Shown piece by piece: positions 62,508 to 64,000 of a stretch of 64,000 nucleotides of DNA. The first letter of the stretch is position 1; every line of letters starts with the position of its first letter. The position numbers and the translations under genes are program-made. This stretch comes from Ruminococcus sp. GTDB taxonomy: Bacteria > Bacillota > Clostridia > Oscillospirales > Ruminococcaceae. The stretch is from NCBI GenBank assembly GCA_022768805.1, contig JALELB010000017.1, forward strand, positions 1-64,000, read 5' to 3'. The notes under the pieces were generated by a model that had not been told where the DNA came from, did not search any database, and was given only the letters and a program-made list of their open reading frames with translations.

Positions 62508-63944
62508 TTATGCTTCTACCGGTGTGTAGCGCACCCGGATTTTCGGCAGTTTTTCGATGGTTGTGTAGCTGTTGTACAGCCCGTCCGCCAGGGTCAGGTC
62601 ATTTTCACCGGTTGCGGGCGGTGCAAACAGCCGGAGAGTCATATCGCAGGGTCCTGTCAGCGGCTGTTCAAAGAACAGTGGCATGAGATCCACGAACCGG
62701 GTCTTGGGTGCCTTATAGAACCATTTGCCCCCCAGCTCCATCATCAGGTTGGTATCATCCTCAAAGTACAGCTCACAGAAATGGGGATTGCCGTCAAAAT
62801 GCAGGGTAAGCCCCAGTCCTTCTGCATCCTCAGCGCCGCCCCAGCGCAGGGTTACGGGCAGCTGCAAGGACTCTTGATCGGTGATTTGGGGCAGGAACCA
62901 GTCCTCATGGATCAGCTTTCTAAAGGTGTGCATAACCGGCTGTTCGATGCCCACATCCGGGTTGTTGGGGTCCTCGATTTCCAGACCCAGTCTGCCCCGA
63001 TCCCGGAATTGATAGAAGGTAAAGCCGGTAAACCAGGTAGCCTGATCTTTCCGGAGCAGATCACAGAACTCCTGTACCATTTTAGCCTGGTCATAGGGAC
63101 CGGTCACGTCCCCGTCCGCATTGAATTCGGACATGACCATGGGCTTTGCCTCTCCGCCGTTGAGGAAGCGGAACCGTTCAAAGCTGCGCTTGGTCATTTC
63201 ATATACATCAGCAACCTTGTGCCGGTTATGGGAGGTTCCGCCGGGTTCAGCCACATCATAGGGCCAGCCCCAGTGTAGGGACATATATTTATCCACGGAC
63301 CAGATGTCGGCTGCCTTAATGGTCTGGGCAAACTCCTTTTCCATTTCGATTTCCTGCTTGTCGGCATGCTCCACGCCGCCGATGCAGACGATGACGGATA
63401 CGTTGGGCGCCTCCGCCTTGATGATCCGGCTTGCCCGCACGAAGAAATCTGCAACCTCCTGATAGGTGCACCGCTTGTTGAAGGAGAACCAGTTGCCGGT
63501 GGCTTCATGATTGATCCGCAGCAGCATTCTGCCAAAGGGACGAAGATCCCGGCCGATCTGTGCCAGATGCTCGTCGGAAACGTGAGGGTCAATGGTCAGC
63601 GTCAGGGTTACGTCCTGTCCGTGGGCACGGATTTCCCGCATATAGCAGAAGGGTTCGCCCTCCGTATTGCCGCCGATGCCGCCCTTATAGGTGAAATAGT
63701 CGTCATAGGGGTAATCCCAGGCAAAGCTCACCTCCGGGCTTGCATGCACCTCGCTTGCCCGTCCCGGCCAGCCTTCGTCCAACGGATAGTAGCAGTACAT
63801 TAGGCTGATGCTCCGCATGGGGCGCCCCAGCTTATGCAGGATATAGTCCTGGTTTACATATTCTCCCCGTTCGCTGCCGTCTCCCAGGTCGATGGCGCAG
63901 TTTGCCTTGCCCATATGGACTTTATGAAGATTTTTAATTTCCAT
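62508..63944 (-). CDS. Clan GH-A glycoside hydrolase, GH26-like, no signal peptide
   Basis: 478 residues. A TIM barrel of about 345 residues with a probable acid/base Glu147 in RINHEATGNWF and a nucleophile Glu273 in MSEFN, the pattern of GH26 beta-mannanases and relatives. About 360-478 form a beta-rich C-terminal domain. There is no signal peptide, so it probably acts inside the cell. The family call is from motifs only; other clan GH-A families are possible. AAGGAGA precedes the ATG at 63944. Confidence 0.72.
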   Translation of the reverse strand: MEIKNLHKVHMGKANCAIDLGDGSERGEYVNQDYILHKLGRPMRSISLMYCYYPLDEGWPGRASEVHASPEVSFAWDYPYDDYFTYKGGIGGNTEGEPFCYMREIRAHGQDVTLTLTIDPHVSDEHLAQIGRDLRPFGRMLLRINHEATGNWFSFNKRCTYQEVADFFVRASRIIKAEAPNVSVIVCIGGVEHADKQEIEMEKEFAQTIKAADIWSVDKYMSLHWGWPYDVAEPGGTSHNRHKVADVYEMTKRSFERFRFLNGGEAKPMVMSEFNADGDVTGPYDQAKMVQEFCDLLRKDQATWFTGFTFYQFRDRGRLGLEIEDPNNPDVGIEQPVMHTFRKLIHEDWFLPQITDQESLQLPVTLRWGGAEDAEGLGLTLHFDGNPHFCELYFEDDTNLMMELGGKWFYKAPKTRFVDLMPLFFEQPLTGPCDMTLRLFAPPATGENDLTLADGLYNSYTTIEKLPKIRVRYTPVEA

Positions 63945-63974
63945 AACATTCTCCTTAAATGATCTTGTTCTTTT

Positions 63975-64000
63975 ATTATAAGCGAAACAGGACAGGCTGT
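63975..64000 (-). promoter_or_regulatory. Sigma-A promoter of the GH gene, cut by the window edge
   Basis: On the - strand TATAAT (63980-63975); 17 bases further upstream the window ends in ACA, the last three bases of a TTGACA if the sequence continues that way. Confidence 0.55.

Noticed and set aside
1..64000. CRISPR array, tRNA or rRNA genes, insertion sequences or prophage genes
   Set aside because: No regular repeat-spacer pattern, no cloverleaf, transposase or integrase motif was seen in reading either strand.

Overview
The window looks like a chromosomal core region of an anaerobic, moderately GC-rich Firmicute of the class Clostridia, most like a cellulolytic Ruminococcus (Oscillospiraceae). 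The evidence is the set of gene orders known from Clostridia (infC-rpmI-rplT; plsX-rnc-smc-ftsY; yhbY-nadD-yqeK-LCP-rsfS-leuS; ecfA1-ecfA2-ecfT-truA), two sporulation genes (spoIIR, spoIID), formate-tetrahydrofolate ligase, an FMN and a SAM-I riboswitch, consensus sigma-A promoters with 17-base spacers, and plant-polysaccharide-type glycoside hydrolases. The genus is an inference; no rRNA gene is present. I saw no tRNA, rRNA, insertion sequence, prophage or CRISPR array.

Layout. 1-4.1 kb: an acetyltransferase, an anchored foldase, a DUF3048 lipoprotein and spoIIR. 4.1-5.5 kb: infC-rpmI-rplT behind a leader with an attenuator; infC starts at AUU. 5.6-22.4 kb: a long + strand run for RNA modification, DNA processing, lipid initiation, RNase III, SMC, FtsY, nucleotide sanitation, NAD synthesis and ribosome silencing. 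22.4-28.3 kb: leuS, rpsU (57 codons), yqeG, aroQ, efp and FMN-riboswitch-controlled ribU. 28.3-33.1 kb: a family-10-like hydrolase lipoprotein, SAM-riboswitch-controlled metK (- strand), spoIID, and a GH5 cellulase lipoprotein.

31.9-38.2 kb is the most unusual part. A - strand operon runs from a consensus promoter through a 24-codon leader peptide and a strong intrinsic terminator into an XRE-cupin regulator, an acyl-CoA synthetase, a protein fusing a sugar-isomerase-type TIM barrel to a second acyl-CoA synthetase, and the GH5 lipoprotein. The leader has the architecture of a transcription attenuator, and I can draw a competing pairing between leader codons 21-23 and the terminator arm.

38.2-42 kb: fhs-tsaE-tsaB-dnaD (- strand). 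42.1-46.5 kb: a DUF5662 protein, the helicase loader dnaC, an orphan sugar-phosphate transferase with a long leader, a VanZ-like protein and pheA. 46.6-49.6 kb: ruvC-ruvA-(sseB-like)-ruvB. 49.7-62.4 kb: glmM, an rRNA methyltransferase-like gene, the ECF energising module (probably serving RibU 24 kb away), yfhO, truA, a DUF5711 protein, a CvpA-like protein and a ClpE-type unfoldase. The window ends in a - strand clan-A glycoside hydrolase without a secretion signal.
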